NCBI GenBank assembly: GCA_902761355.1 | Contig: CACWJY010000012.1 | Span: 30,869 to 94,868 of the forward strand | Direction: 5' to 3' | DNA length: 64,000 nt | DNA from: Fibrobacter succinogenes | Lineage (GTDB): Bacteria > Fibrobacterota > Fibrobacteria > Fibrobacterales > Fibrobacteraceae | In this document: positions 53,092 through 62,829 of the stretch, piece by piece | How positions within the stretch are numbered: position 1 is the first letter of the stretch | Layout: each line of letters opens with the position of its first letter | The notes under the pieces: model-generated | The model's database searches: none | What the model was told of the DNA's origin: nothing | What the model saw: only the letters and a program-made list of their open reading frames with translations | Program-made: the position numbers and the translations under genes

Positions 53092-53109
53092 TGCAAACAG
53101 TTGTTTGCA
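53092..53109. promoter_or_regulatory. Perfect dyad TGCAAACA-GT-TGTTTGCA, candidate XRE operator
   Basis: An 8-bp inverted repeat overlaps a possible -35 (TTGTTT, 53101-53106) that lies 17 bp before GATATT (53124-53129). This is a usual place for an autorepressor site of the following XRE gene. Confidence 0.5.
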
Positions 53110-53187
53110 CGCCATAAGAGGACGATATTCTAAAATTACACGCACAAAATGAGGGCGGAGGGTTAAATCACAATTTAAGAAGAGAAA

Positions 53188-53535
53188 ATGGAATACAACC
53201 ACCAAACCCTTCAAGAGGTCATCCGCCTAGTCTTTTTAGAAAGCCGCCACAAGCGTGGTCTGACTCAAAATGACCTTTCAATCATATCGAATATTACTAG
53301 GCAATTCATATCGCAGGTAGAAGGAGGGAAAAGACAACCCTCCATACTGACCCTTTGCGCCCTGGCTAACGCCTACAATTTATCACTCACCGAATTTTTC
53401 AGCGAAGTCGACCGAATCTACCCCCTTATCGAAACAGGCAATTTCGTTTTCTCGCATAACCGCCCCCTTGCAGCCGAATCCAATAAAAAAATGCAGGATT
53501 ACATCTACAACGCCAAAAGAAAGAAACAATACTAG
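53188..53535 (+). CDS. XRE-family HTH transcriptional regulator
   Basis: A 115-residue DNA-binding protein. The helix-turn-helix covers about residues 10-65: RHKRGLTQNDLSIISNITRQ, then QVEGGKRQPSILTLCALANA, then LSLTEFFSE, the classical Cro/C1 layout. The C-terminal 45 residues are short and basic, with no ligand domain. A weak AGAAGAGA precedes the ATG. It stands between the duplicated tRNA-Arg region and rlmN. It could be a leftover of a mobile element inserted at the tRNA, but no integrase is present. Confidence 0.85.
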   Translation: MEYNHQTLQEVIRLVFLESRHKRGLTQNDLSIISNITRQFISQVEGGKRQPSILTLCALANAYNLSLTEFFSEVDRIYPLIETGNFVFSHNRPLAAESNKKMQDYIYNAKRKKQY

Positions 53536-53596
53536 AAAGTCGTGCGGGCCTTGATTTTTTAGCGATTTCTTACATTTTTTGATGTTTGATAACCCT

Positions 53597-53624
53597 TAAC
53601 AAAAATGTATTTTTTTGCTATCTT
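53597..53624 (+). promoter_or_regulatory. rlmN promoter, short or no leader
   Basis: TTAACA (53597-53602), 16 bp, TATCTT (53619-53624), then 9 nt to the ATG at 53634. No Shine-Dalgarno. Confidence 0.6.
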
Positions 53625-53633
53625 TACCCCCCG

Positions 53634-54707
53634 ATGGAATGGCCGAAGAACATAAAAACGCTGACGGAGGACGAGCTCAAAGCTTGGCTCCGCGAGCAAG
53701 ACGAAAAGCCGTTCCGTGCAAGTCAGATTCAAAAATGGCTATTTTGCCAACAGGTCAAAAGCTACGACGAAATGGGGAATATCTCCCCCAGTCTTCGCGA
53801 AAAACTGGCCCAGCAATTTTCCTTACGCGCCCTGACCGAAGAAACCCGCATGGTATCGGTCGACGGCACCGTCAAGTGGCTTTTTAGGACCCATGACGGC
53901 CACCATATCGAAACAGTTATGATTCCGGCAAATGGCCGATATTCCGTATGCGTTTCGACTCAGGTGGGCTGCGCCATGAACTGCGCATTCTGCCGAACCG
54001 CCAAAATGGGCTTTACCCGCAACCTCGAAGCGGGCGAAATCCTCGAAGAAATCATCAACGTGAACTGGTACCTGAAGGATTCCGGCCTTTTGAACGAAGA
54101 AGGCAAGACCGCCCAGGTGACAAACATCATCTTCATGGGCATGGGCGAACCGCTCAACAACCTGGAAAACGTCCACCGAGTCTGCTGCACTCTGCATCAC
54201 CAGAGTCTTTTCAACATGGGCGCCAAGCGCATGACCGTAAGTACCAGCGGCGTTGTTCCCAAAATCAAGGAACTTGTGGACAGGAACACCCCCTGTTGCC
54301 TCGCCGTAAGCCTGAACAGCACGAACAACGAATACCGTTCGTCCGTGATGCCGGTAAACAAGACCTGGCCCATTGAAAAGCTCCTGGAAGCGGTCGACGA
54401 ATATATCCGCCGCACCGACAACTATGTTACGTTTGAATTTGTCCTGATACAGGACATCACCTGCACGCCAAAAGCCGCCAAAGAGCTCATCCGCATCTGT
54501 GCGCCTCGCCGCGTCAAGGTGAACGCCATCGTATTGAACGACGGCGACGACCCGACGCTCCATGCCCCCACTCCGGAGCAGGTCGAAGACTTTTTGGCAA
54601 TGGTTAGGGCAGCCGAAATACAAATCACGATCCGCAACCCGCGCGGCCGCGATATCCTCGCCGCCTGTGGGCAACTTGCGTACAAAAAGGAAGGTAAAGA
54701 ATGTTAA
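53634..54707 (+). CDS. rlmN: Dual-specificity 23S rRNA A2503 / tRNA A37 C2-methyltransferase RlmN
   Basis: A 357-residue radical-SAM enzyme. The [4Fe-4S] motif CxxxCxxC is Cys113-Cys117-Cys120 (GCAMNCAFCRT). The second SAM region contains FMGMGEPLNN and the active-site cysteine Cys345 lies in ILAACGQL. Start at ATG 53634 (MEWPKNIKTL) rather than an upstream in-frame ATG at 53586, because the promoter -10 lies between them. The next gene overlaps by 7 nt. Confidence 0.95.
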   Translation: MEWPKNIKTLTEDELKAWLREQDEKPFRASQIQKWLFCQQVKSYDEMGNISPSLREKLAQQFSLRALTEETRMVSVDGTVKWLFRTHDGHHIETVMIPANGRYSVCVSTQVGCAMNCAFCRTAKMGFTRNLEAGEILEEIINVNWYLKDSGLLNEEGKTAQVTNIIFMGMGEPLNNLENVHRVCCTLHHQSLFNMGAKRMTVSTSGVVPKIKELVDRNTPCCLAVSLNSTNNEYRSSVMPVNKTWPIEKLLEAVDEYIRRTDNYVTFEFVLIQDITCTPKAAKELIRICAPRRVKVNAIVLNDGDDPTLHAPTPEQVEDFLAMVRAAEIQITIRNPRGRDILAACGQLAYKKEGKEC

Positions 54708-55321
54708 CGCAAAACCTCCCGGAATTCTGGGACAACCTCTACGCCGACGGCAAGGATTACTGGAATATCAAGAAAGCAACACCCGCCTTGCTTGAATTTT
54801 TCAAGAATCCCGCATGCCCCGCCACAGGCTCCGTTCTGGTTCCCGGTGCAGGCTTTGGCTACGACGCCGAAGCTTGGGCCTTGCGCGGTCACGACGTACT
54901 TGCGGTAGATTTCGCCCCCACCGCCGTCGACGAACTTGACCACCTGAGCCGCAAGCACAAGAACCTGCGTTCTCTCGACTTGGACTTGTTTACGCTTTCG
55001 CCCAAGGACGACAAGCGTGGCGGTCAACTTTTCGACATCGTGTATGACTACTGCACGTTCACGGCAATCCATCCGGGCCGCCGCGACGAATTCTTTGAAG
55101 TCTGCTACAAGATGATGAAGGATGACGGTCTTTTGATTTTGTTCCTCTACCCGCTCATGAACGGCAAGACCCTCCAGGGCCCGCCGCACTGCACAAGCGA
55201 AGGCGAACTCATGGCTCGTCTTGACGGCGTTTTCGATATCGTAGACCGTATTCCCGCCGTCAACAGCCTCCCCGGCCGCGAAGGCAAGGAAGAAATCTGG
55301 CTGCTCAAGAAGTGCCTGTAA
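54701..55321 (+). CDS. TPMT-family SAM-dependent methyltransferase
   Basis: A 206-residue class I methyltransferase resembling thiopurine S-methyltransferases: N-terminal FWDNLYADGKDYWNIKKATP, SAM motif I VLVPGAGFGYDAEAWALRG, acidic residue in VLAVDFAPTA, and DIVYDYCTFTAIHPGRR. Bacterial members methylate selenium, tellurium or sulphur compounds or have unknown substrates. It overlaps rlmN by 7 nt and so is probably in the same operon. Confidence 0.88.
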   Translation: MLTQNLPEFWDNLYADGKDYWNIKKATPALLEFFKNPACPATGSVLVPGAGFGYDAEAWALRGHDVLAVDFAPTAVDELDHLSRKHKNLRSLDLDLFTLSPKDDKRGGQLFDIVYDYCTFTAIHPGRRDEFFEVCYKMMKDDGLLILFLYPLMNGKTLQGPPHCTSEGELMARLDGVFDIVDRIPAVNSLPGREGKEEIWLLKKCL

Positions 55322-55404
55322 ACGATAAAATAAGCAAAGTGTTGCTATAAAGTGGACGAAACGGATTCGCCCACTTTTTTTATCTTTATCTCATATTTAT
55401 GACC

Positions 55405-56688
55405 ATGAACACTTGGGATTTGCTGACATCTGCCGAAATTCAGGGCTTTTTGGAAGAAGCCTTTTTACGCAAATGGGATGCACTTCAGGTCTCGACCAAG
55501 CTAAACAAGGCCGGATATAGTAATGAAGACCGCGCCGCCATCATGGACTACATGGCGCTTGTGCCCAAGTTTCGCGACAAATTCTTTGACGACACAGAAC
55601 GCAAGGGAAAATTCCTGCTCTGCGACAGGCTCGCACTGGAACAGAGCACCGCGAAAGATATCGGACGATGGAAATCAAACCTTTGGCCAAACGAAGGCTC
55701 CGTAAACGACCTATGCTGCGGCATGGGTGGCGACAGCCTCTTTTTGCCCTCACCCCTCAAGGTTTGCGGTGTTGACCTAGACGAGAATCGCCTTGCCATG
55801 TACCGCTACAACATGCAGGCCCTAGGAAAACAGATCCATACACTCTGTCAGGATGTCCGAAATGCCGATATTCAGGCAGACTATTTCACCATCGACCCTG
55901 CCCGCCGCGCTATCGAAGGCGAAAACCAACGTGACCTGCGTAACCTAACGCCAACGCTCGACGAAGTCGTCGAAATCAGCAAGCATTACAAGGGTGGCAT
56001 GGCAAAACTCCCACCAGGATACCCTCCGGCAGAAATTCCCGACAGGACTGAGATCATCTATCTAGGTGGACATAGCGACTGCCGCGAATGCCTGATTCTA
56101 TTCGGAGAACTCGCAAAGCACCCCGATACCGTACGGGCAGTCATTGTCGACAAGAACGGGCAAACCGTTGCCGATTGGAGCCGCCCCCGCGACCGTTCGC
56201 AAGAAACCCTAGATGACGACCTCCAAAAAAAACTGGATCACAACGACTCTCTCGAAGGCAAAGACCGCACTTACCGCACAGCGACAAGTAAAAGCGATCT
56301 TCCCCTCGGCGAAATAGACCAGTTTATTTCTGAACCCGCTCCAGTCCTTATCCGCAGCCACCTCTTTAACGCGGCGGCCCTTGCCTTCGACGCTAACGCG
56401 CACCTGATTTCGGAAGGAATCGCCTACGTAGCAAGCGCCGCACCGCTCCCTGCACCGGGATTTTCATGCTACGAAGTCCTTGCACATACCGAAATTGCAA
56501 CGGGAGCCGTGCGTTCGATGCTCAAGGAAAACAGTATCGGAAAACTCACACTCAAGCTACGCGGAGTAAAGCTCGACCCTGATGCCGAAATCAAGCGACT
56601 GAAACCCAAGGGCAAAAACATCGCCACCCTCTTTTACACACGCGCTTACGGAGAAAAAGTCGCGATACTAGCCCGCCGCGCAGGATAA
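55405..56688 (+). CDS. Class I SAM-dependent methyltransferase with THUMP-like C-terminal domain
   Basis: A 427-residue protein. Helical N-terminus (1-85), then a Rossmann methyltransferase (motif I VNDLCCGMGGDSLFLP, acidic VCGVDLDENRLAMY, and catalytic-loop-like YFTIDPARR). The C-terminal third resembles the THUMP-like domain found in this family (SYEVLAHTEIATGAVRSML-like region and LTLKLRGVKLDPDAEIKRLK). RNA is the likely substrate; the exact site is unknown. ATG at 55405 lies 7 nt after CATATT; ATG 55399 is an alternative two codons longer. Confidence 0.8.
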   Translation: MNTWDLLTSAEIQGFLEEAFLRKWDALQVSTKLNKAGYSNEDRAAIMDYMALVPKFRDKFFDDTERKGKFLLCDRLALEQSTAKDIGRWKSNLWPNEGSVNDLCCGMGGDSLFLPSPLKVCGVDLDENRLAMYRYNMQALGKQIHTLCQDVRNADIQADYFTIDPARRAIEGENQRDLRNLTPTLDEVVEISKHYKGGMAKLPPGYPPAEIPDRTEIIYLGGHSDCRECLILFGELAKHPDTVRAVIVDKNGQTVADWSRPRDRSQETLDDDLQKKLDHNDSLEGKDRTYRTATSKSDLPLGEIDQFISEPAPVLIRSHLFNAAALAFDANAHLISEGIAYVASAAPLPAPGFSCYEVLAHTEIATGAVRSMLKENSIGKLTLKLRGVKLDPDAEIKRLKPKGKNIATLFYTRAYGEKVAILARRAG

Positions 56689-56735
56689 CGCAAAAAACAT
56701 TCACAGACAAGACTTTATTTAAATAGACCGACGAT

Positions 56736-57413
56736 ATGACCGTAAAACTAGAAGAATCTTGGCTAAAACTGCTTGCCGACCAGTTCGAGCAGCCCTACTT
56801 TAAACAAATCAAAGAAAAACTGCTGCAAGAGAAGGCTGAGCACCACGTGGTCTACCCCCCTGGTTCCCAAATTTTTGCAGCCCTCGACTTTTGCCCCGTC
56901 GACAAGGTCAAGGCGGTCATTATCGGCCAGGATCCCTACCACAATCCGGGACAGGCTCACGGGCTCTGTTTCTCGGTACCCATGGGAATCCAGCCGCCCC
57001 CCTCGCTCCTCAATATTTTCCAAGAACTACATGATGACCTGGGAATCCAGCCACCTCCACACGGCAACTTGGAAAGCTGGGCGCATCAGGGGATTTTACT
57101 TTTAAACGCATCGCTCACGGTGCGAGCCCACATGGCGGCAAGCCACGCCGGAATCGGCTGGCAGCAGTTTACCGATACAATCATCAAGCGACTTTCGGAA
57201 ACTCGCGAGAACCTGGTTTTCCTGCTTTGGGGCAGTTTCGCCATCAAGAAACAGGAACTGGTTGCAAAAGGCAGAGGCCACCTGATTCTAACCGCCCCGC
57301 ACCCAAGCCCCCTATCGGCCTACCGCGGATTTTTCGGATGCAGGCACTTTAGCAAGGCAAACGAATACCTCAAGAGTAAAGGTCTCGAGCCTATCGACTG
57401 GAGCATTCGATAA
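56736..57413 (+). CDS. ung: Uracil-DNA glycosylase, family 1
   Basis: A 225-residue base-excision repair enzyme that removes uracil from DNA. The water-activating loop GQDPYH has Asp66 and the DNA-intercalating loop reads HPSPLSAYRGFFGCRHFSKAN (split: HPSPLSAYRG and FFGCRHFSKAN), with the catalytic His. Length matches E. coli Ung (229). No Shine-Dalgarno is seen; TAAATA ends 10 nt before the ATG. Confidence 0.97.
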   Translation: MTVKLEESWLKLLADQFEQPYFKQIKEKLLQEKAEHHVVYPPGSQIFAALDFCPVDKVKAVIIGQDPYHNPGQAHGLCFSVPMGIQPPPSLLNIFQELHDDLGIQPPPHGNLESWAHQGILLLNASLTVRAHMAASHAGIGWQQFTDTIIKRLSETRENLVFLLWGSFAIKKQELVAKGRGHLILTAPHPSPLSAYRGFFGCRHFSKANEYLKSKGLEPIDWSIR

Positions 57414-57444
57414 CAGCCCCTCTTGCCTAAAACAAGCCTTTTAC

Positions 57445-57450
57445 TATATT
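57445..57450 (+). promoter_or_regulatory. -10 element (TATATT) of a probable leaderless gene
   Basis: TATATT is followed by CATTTTT (7 nt) and the ATG at 57458. TTGCCT (57423-57428) is a fair -35 at 16 bp. No Shine-Dalgarno. Confidence 0.65.
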
Positions 57451-57457
57451 CATTTTT

Positions 57458-58417
57458 ATGACGATAGATGAATTTTTGAGCGAAGCAAAAACGGTTGCCA
57501 TCTTTGGGCATGTTCGTCCGGACGGTGACTGCGTCGGTTCCACCACAGGCATTTACAACTATATCTGTGACAACTATCCCCAGGTAAAAGCGGACCTATT
57601 CCTTGAGAGCTTTCCCGAAAGCTACAGGATTGTCCGTGGTTCAAGCGACGCCAAAAATCTTTACACCGCAAGCGAAAACGGCGGTGTCCCATACGACCTA
57701 GTCTTTTTAATGGATACCCCCTCGTTCGAGCGAATCGGGGCAGGCGGAGCCGAATGCATCAAGTCGGCAAAGAAGACCATCAACGTCGACCACCATATCA
57801 GCAATCCACTCAACCTTTGCACCTTGAACTTGGTTGAACCCGAAGCCAGTTCTGCAAGCGAAGTCCTCTACGTGAACCTTGACAAGAACAAGGTTTCCAA
57901 GGAGACCGCCAACAGTCTGTACCTTGGAATTGTACACGATACGGGAGCATTCAAGTTTAGCTGCACCGGCAAGCGCACCATGCAGGTGGTCGGAGACCTG
58001 ATTGAAAAGGGCGTCGACTTTGCGAAGATTGTCAACGAAACATACTACACACGTACTTACAAACAAACTCTCGTCACAGGCTATGTGATGGAGCATTGCA
58101 AGCTCGGACTCGGCGGTAAAGTGGTCTACGCCCACATCACCCCCGAAGACATGGCGCGTTTCGACGTCACTCCGGTAGAACTTTCCAATGTCATCGACAC
58201 CATCCGCGAAGTCGGCGGCACCGAAGTGGCCCTGTTCCTATACCCCGTAAACGGAAAGTACAAGATTAGCCTGCGCAGCAACTATATCGTAGATGTAAAC
58301 GCCATTGCCCGTGAATTCGGCGGAGGCGGCCACACCCGTGCCGCCGGCGGCGATACCGCCGAAGCCCCCGAAAAGGCTATCGAAAAAATCCTTTCGTTAA
58401 TCGAAAAACAGCTTTAA
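57458..58417 (+). CDS. NrnA-type DHH/DHHA1 oligoribonuclease / pAp phosphatase
   Basis: A 319-residue phosphoesterase that degrades nanoRNA and may dephosphorylate pAp. Metal ligands are visible in GHVRPDGDCVGS (His18, Asp22, Asp24), FLMDTP (Asp86) and DHHIS (111-113). The DHHA1 domain ends with the conserved GGGHTRAAG. Length matches NrnA of Bacillus (about 313). The start is probably leaderless. Confidence 0.9.
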   Translation: MTIDEFLSEAKTVAIFGHVRPDGDCVGSTTGIYNYICDNYPQVKADLFLESFPESYRIVRGSSDAKNLYTASENGGVPYDLVFLMDTPSFERIGAGGAECIKSAKKTINVDHHISNPLNLCTLNLVEPEASSASEVLYVNLDKNKVSKETANSLYLGIVHDTGAFKFSCTGKRTMQVVGDLIEKGVDFAKIVNETYYTRTYKQTLVTGYVMEHCKLGLGGKVVYAHITPEDMARFDVTPVELSNVIDTIREVGGTEVALFLYPVNGKYKISLRSNYIVDVNAIAREFGGGGHTRAAGGDTAEAPEKAIEKILSLIEKQL

Positions 58418-58424
58418 ATAATGC

Positions 58425-58438
58425 GTGGCTCTAGCCAC
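58425..58438. terminator. Weak hairpin between nrnA and the OmpA gene
   Basis: GTGGCT-CT-AGCCAC lies between the convergent stops; the following TTTTT is separated by six bases, so termination is uncertain. Confidence 0.4.
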
Positions 58439-58446
58439 TAAAGTTT

Positions 58447-59163
58447 TTAGCGGTATTCCACAGGAACTTCGCCTTCGTTCAGCACGCGGAGTTCGATGCG
58501 GCGGTTTTTCTTGCGGCCGGCTTCGGTGCTGTTGTCAGCCTTTGGCTGCGATGAACCATAACCACTCGCCGTAAGGCGACCACGGTCCAGCCCCTTTTCA
58601 ACCATGTACTGAAGAACTACATAGGCGCGTTCTTCCGAAAGTTTCTGGTTCATGTCGTCGTCGCCTTCGGAACTGGTATGCCCCTGGATTTCAATCCATG
58701 CTCCGGGATTCCGCTTAATACCCGCAATGGCCGCATCCAGAATCGAATAGGAAGTCGAATCGAGTTCGGCGCTCCCCGCCTTAAAATTCACGCCCGTCAA
58801 TTCAACGCGCGTATCGTCGAATGCGACCGAGATACCACCGGTACTTGCTGTAGACGAAACATAGGGAGTATTGCCACATTCAAAGAGTCCCGTCAGACTT
58901 TCGCAAAAAATCGTGTAGGTTTCTTCGCGCGGAATATGGAAGGTCGCCTCGCCCTCATTATCGGTAACAATCGTAATCTTTTTCTTGGAGTCGTTCTGTC
59001 CCACAAAAACAAGCTTTTTTCTAGCCTGAGGGACATCGTCAAAATTCGTGTACGTAACCGTCAAGACGGCATGGGTCTTGTTCGGAACAAGGTCGCGGGC
59101 GTCAGCAGAAACCGTGGCGAATCCTAAAAATACAGCCAAAATCGCAAAATAAAAACGATTCAT
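58447..59163 (-). CDS. OmpA-family peptidoglycan-associated outer-membrane protein
   Basis: A 238-residue exported protein (signal MNRFYFAILAVFLGFATVSA). Residues 25-115 form a beta domain with VTYTNFDDVPQARKKLVFVG and TVVTDNEGEATFHIPREETY-like repeats (one CNA-B/transthyretin-like unit). The C-terminal OmpA domain (about 122-235) has FKAGSAELDSTSY, EIQGHTSSEGDDDMN, LSEERAYVVLQYM and ASGYGSSQP...NRRIELRV, the meso-diaminopimelate-binding fold. GGGAG lies before the ATG. Confidence 0.88.
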   Translation of the reverse strand: MNRFYFAILAVFLGFATVSADARDLVPNKTHAVLTVTYTNFDDVPQARKKLVFVGQNDSKKKITIVTDNEGEATFHIPREETYTIFCESLTGLFECGNTPYVSSTASTGGISVAFDDTRVELTGVNFKAGSAELDSTSYSILDAAIAGIKRNPGAWIEIQGHTSSEGDDDMNQKLSEERAYVVLQYMVEKGLDRGRLTASGYGSSQPKADNSTEAGRKKNRRIELRVLNEGEVPVEYR

Positions 59164-59278
59164 GAATTACTCCCGAAAAAAACGCGCCGAAAATTAGAAA
59201 AAAAAGGGAGTTTTGTCCTTGCAAACTGCACCGTAAATTCTAAATTAAGAAAAGTTAACAAACTATTAAGGAGCAATC

Positions 59279-60364
59279 ATGAACTTCAGGAAAATTGCAG
59301 CGGCGACCCTCGCCTTGAGCCTCTCCGCCTTTGCAGCTGATGCCATCGACAACATGACCCTCAAGGGTAATGTTCAGACACAGGTCACTAAGTCCATCGC
59401 CGACGAAGACAACAATTTCAGCAGCGGATGGATCCGCGCCAATGTTGGTGGCCAGTACAAGAGCGAGAACCTGGACGGAACCATCATGATCCGAATGTTC
59501 GCTCCGGAATTTGGAAACAAGAACGTAACGGACGTGACTACCGATGCCGACGGCAAGACCAAGACCACCAAGTCCGCCCAGGACAAGATCCTCGCCGACC
59601 TCTACTGGGTAAACTACAAGTGGACACTTAACGAAAACAACCTTTTGAACCTGAAGATCGGTCGCTGGAAAACCGACTGGTCTCAATCCACCAATTTCGG
59701 CACCTATGTCGACAAGGACCTGACCAAACGCGGCCTCTGGATGCGCGATTACAGCCACAACGCCGTAGAATTGGGCTGGAAGCACGGTCTTAACCAGCTG
59801 AACGCCATGGTCGCCGCCAAGAACGGTACCGCCAATCAGGGTTATGTTCGTATCGAAGACGACATGAAGTTCACCTTCCCGCTCGAAGTCAAGGTTGCCT
59901 ACCGCTCTAACGCCATCGACGTAGTGCAGAATACCGCCTACCTCACCCACCGCATGGCCGCTTATGCCAGCTACGAATTCCTCCCCATTCTTCGTGGTTA
60001 CGGTGAATACGCCTGCATCTACACTCAGGACGACAATATCGACACCAAGGCACCTAACTACATCGCTCCCGAATCCAAGTATTTCCAGCCGGGCATCTAT
60101 TACCAGCCGTTCTACCTGGGCCTTGACCTCGCTCCGAACGCCGGCATCATGAACACCCTGATGAGCCACCTTATGGTCGAATGGGAATTCATCCACAAGC
60201 GCGACAACCTGTACGCCGTCACCGAACACACCTACGACGATTGGGCATGGACCGTCGCCTGGGTCAAGAGCATCGGCAAGTCCAAGCTGCAGTTTAGCGT
60301 GTATAGCGAAAACGAAATGAGCGACGTGGGCCTCGCCTTCCGCCTGACCACAACAATCAAGTAA
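59279..60364 (+). CDS. Outer-membrane porin-like beta-barrel protein
   Basis: A 361-residue secreted protein (signal MNFRKIAAATLALSLSAFA). The body is a continuous pattern of amphipathic strands (MTLKGNVQTQVTKS, WIRANVGGQYKSENLDGTIM, LNLKIGRWKTDWSQSTNFG, FPLEVKVAYRSNAID, AWTVAWVKSIGKSKLQFSVY). GRWKTDWSQS resembles the constriction region of putative porins. It ends LAFRLTTTIK without a terminal aromatic. AAGGAG precedes the ATG. Strong Shine-Dalgarno and codon choice suggest high expression; function as a porin is an inference. Confidence 0.7.
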   Translation: MNFRKIAAATLALSLSAFAADAIDNMTLKGNVQTQVTKSIADEDNNFSSGWIRANVGGQYKSENLDGTIMIRMFAPEFGNKNVTDVTTDADGKTKTTKSAQDKILADLYWVNYKWTLNENNLLNLKIGRWKTDWSQSTNFGTYVDKDLTKRGLWMRDYSHNAVELGWKHGLNQLNAMVAAKNGTANQGYVRIEDDMKFTFPLEVKVAYRSNAIDVVQNTAYLTHRMAAYASYEFLPILRGYGEYACIYTQDDNIDTKAPNYIAPESKYFQPGIYYQPFYLGLDLAPNAGIMNTLMSHLMVEWEFIHKRDNLYAVTEHTYDDWAWTVAWVKSIGKSKLQFSVYSENEMSDVGLAFRLTTTIK

Positions 60365-60397
60365 TTGTTTCAAATTTAAACAAACAAATTTAGTCCG

Positions 60398-60436
60398 AAA
60401 GGAATGTTTCAAAAAGGAACATTCCTTTTTCTTTTT
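60398..60436 (+). terminator. Terminator of the porin-like gene
   Basis: AAAGGAATGTT (60398-60408) pairs with AACATTCCTTT (60418-60428), followed by TTTCTTTTT. Confidence 0.85.
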
Positions 60437-60524
60437 CGCTCTTCAACGGAGCCTTTTTCCATAAATTATTGCTGTTTTTATAGAAATTCGCAGATTTTTT
60501 ACTCCTTCAAGCCAGTACCGTTTC

Positions 60525-60541
60525 TTGGCACGAAAATTGCT
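60525..60541 (+). promoter_or_regulatory. Consensus sigma-54 promoter upstream of groESL
   Basis: TTGGCACGAAAATTGCT matches the sigma-54 consensus YTGGCACG-R-NNN-TTGCW at every position. The -24 GG is 60527-60528 and the -12 GC 60539-60540, giving a start near 60551 and a leader of about 80 nt before groES. No CIRCE element is present. Confidence 0.75.
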
Positions 60542-60566
60542 TAAAAAGGGACGAAAACAAATAAAA

Positions 60567-60583
60567 TAGTCCAACTTGGACTA
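60567..60583. promoter_or_regulatory. Perfect dyad TAGTCCAA-C-TTGGACTA in the groES leader
   Basis: An 8-bp inverted repeat around one base, about 16-32 nt after the predicted sigma-54 start. It could be a repressor site; a one-base loop makes it a poor RNA hairpin unless inner pairs open. Confidence 0.5.
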
Positions 60584-60630
60584 AGAAGTTCAATCAGGGT
60601 ACAAAAACCCATAAAAAAGGAAAAAAGAAA

Positions 60631-60912
60631 ATGATTAAGCCTCTTGCAGATCGAATCGTCGTCAAGCCGGCAGAAGCCGAACAGAAGACCTCCTCGGGTC
60701 TCTTTATCCCGGATAACGCCAAGGAAAAGCCGATGCAGGGTAAGGTCGTGGCCGTGGGTCCGGGTCGCAAGAACGACAAGGGCGAACTCGTTGCCATGGA
60801 AGTCAAGGTCGGCGACGTGGTGCTTTACGGCAAGTACAGCGGAACAGAAGTTTCCGTCGATGGCGAAAACTACCTGATCGTGAAGGAATCCGACATTTTC
60901 GCAACGCTCTAA
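60631..60912 (+). CDS. groES: Co-chaperonin GroES
   Basis: A 93-residue heptameric lid of the GroEL chamber: [18 protein letters not shown] at the start, the mobile loop [18 protein letters not shown], and [20 protein letters not shown]. Length is normal. An AAAAAGGAAAAAAG Shine-Dalgarno precedes the ATG. It is transcribed with groEL 41 bp downstream. Confidence 0.97.
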   Translation: MIKPLADRIVVKPAEAEQKTSSGLFIPDNAKEKPMQGKVVAVGPGRKNDKGELVAMEVKVGDVVLYGKYSGTEVSVDGENYLIVKESDIFATL

Positions 60913-60938
60913 TCGCGTAACACAAAGGTTTAAAATAA

Positions 60939-62585
<1,647 letters not shown>

Positions 62586-62618
62586 TCTGCGGCTCGTTAG
62601 AGTAACTCTCCTTATGGA

Positions 62619-62656
62619 ACGTCCGGTTCGAGAAATCGACCCGGGCGTTTTTTTGT
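62619..62656 (+). terminator. groEL terminator
   Basis: ACG-T-CCGG (62619-62626) pairs with CCGG-G-CGT (62641-62648), enclosing TTCGA-GAAA-TCGA, followed by seven T. Confidence 0.85.
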
Positions 62657-62676
62657 GTGAAGAAAACTGCGGGAGG

Positions 62677-62697
62677 CTGCTCGGCTTTGCCGAGCAG
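62677..62697. repeat. 9-bp perfect hairpin CTGCTCGGC-TTT-GCCGAGCAG
   Basis: Lies in the 237-bp gap between groEL and tRNA-Arg(TCT). No T run follows. The gap also holds the terminator of groEL and that of the tRNA. Confidence 0.6.
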
Positions 62698-62785
62698 TTC
62701 CGGCTGGGGCTCGGTCATGGACAAATAAATGTGTCCGCGACTCTCGCCCTGCGCCGTAATCGAACCCTTCGGGTTCGCCCCGCCT

Positions 62786-62829
62786 GTGAGTACGAAAAAG
62801 GCTCCCCAAAGGGAGCCTTTCGTACTCAC
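62786..62829. repeat. Extended inverted repeat linking tRNA-Arg(TCT) 3' end and its terminator
   Basis: GTGAGTACGAAA (62786-62797) is the exact reverse complement of TTTCGTACTCAC (62818-62829), which includes the tRNA acceptor 3' strand. The terminator stem lies inside. Confidence 0.75.
62797..62820 (-). terminator. tRNA-Arg(TCT) terminator
   Basis: Minus-strand AAAGGCTCCC-TTTG-GGGAGCCTTT with a T run, directly after the mature tRNA. Confidence 0.85.

Noticed and set aside
59255..60412. A long minus-strand frame opposite the porin-like gene
   Set aside because: Val/Gly-rich antisense shadow; the plus-strand gene has a signal peptide and a strong Shine-Dalgarno.
60365..60630. CIRCE (HrcA) operator before groES
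   Set aside because: I looked for TTAGCACTC-N9-GAGTGCTAA and found nothing like it; only the TAGTCCAA dyad is present.
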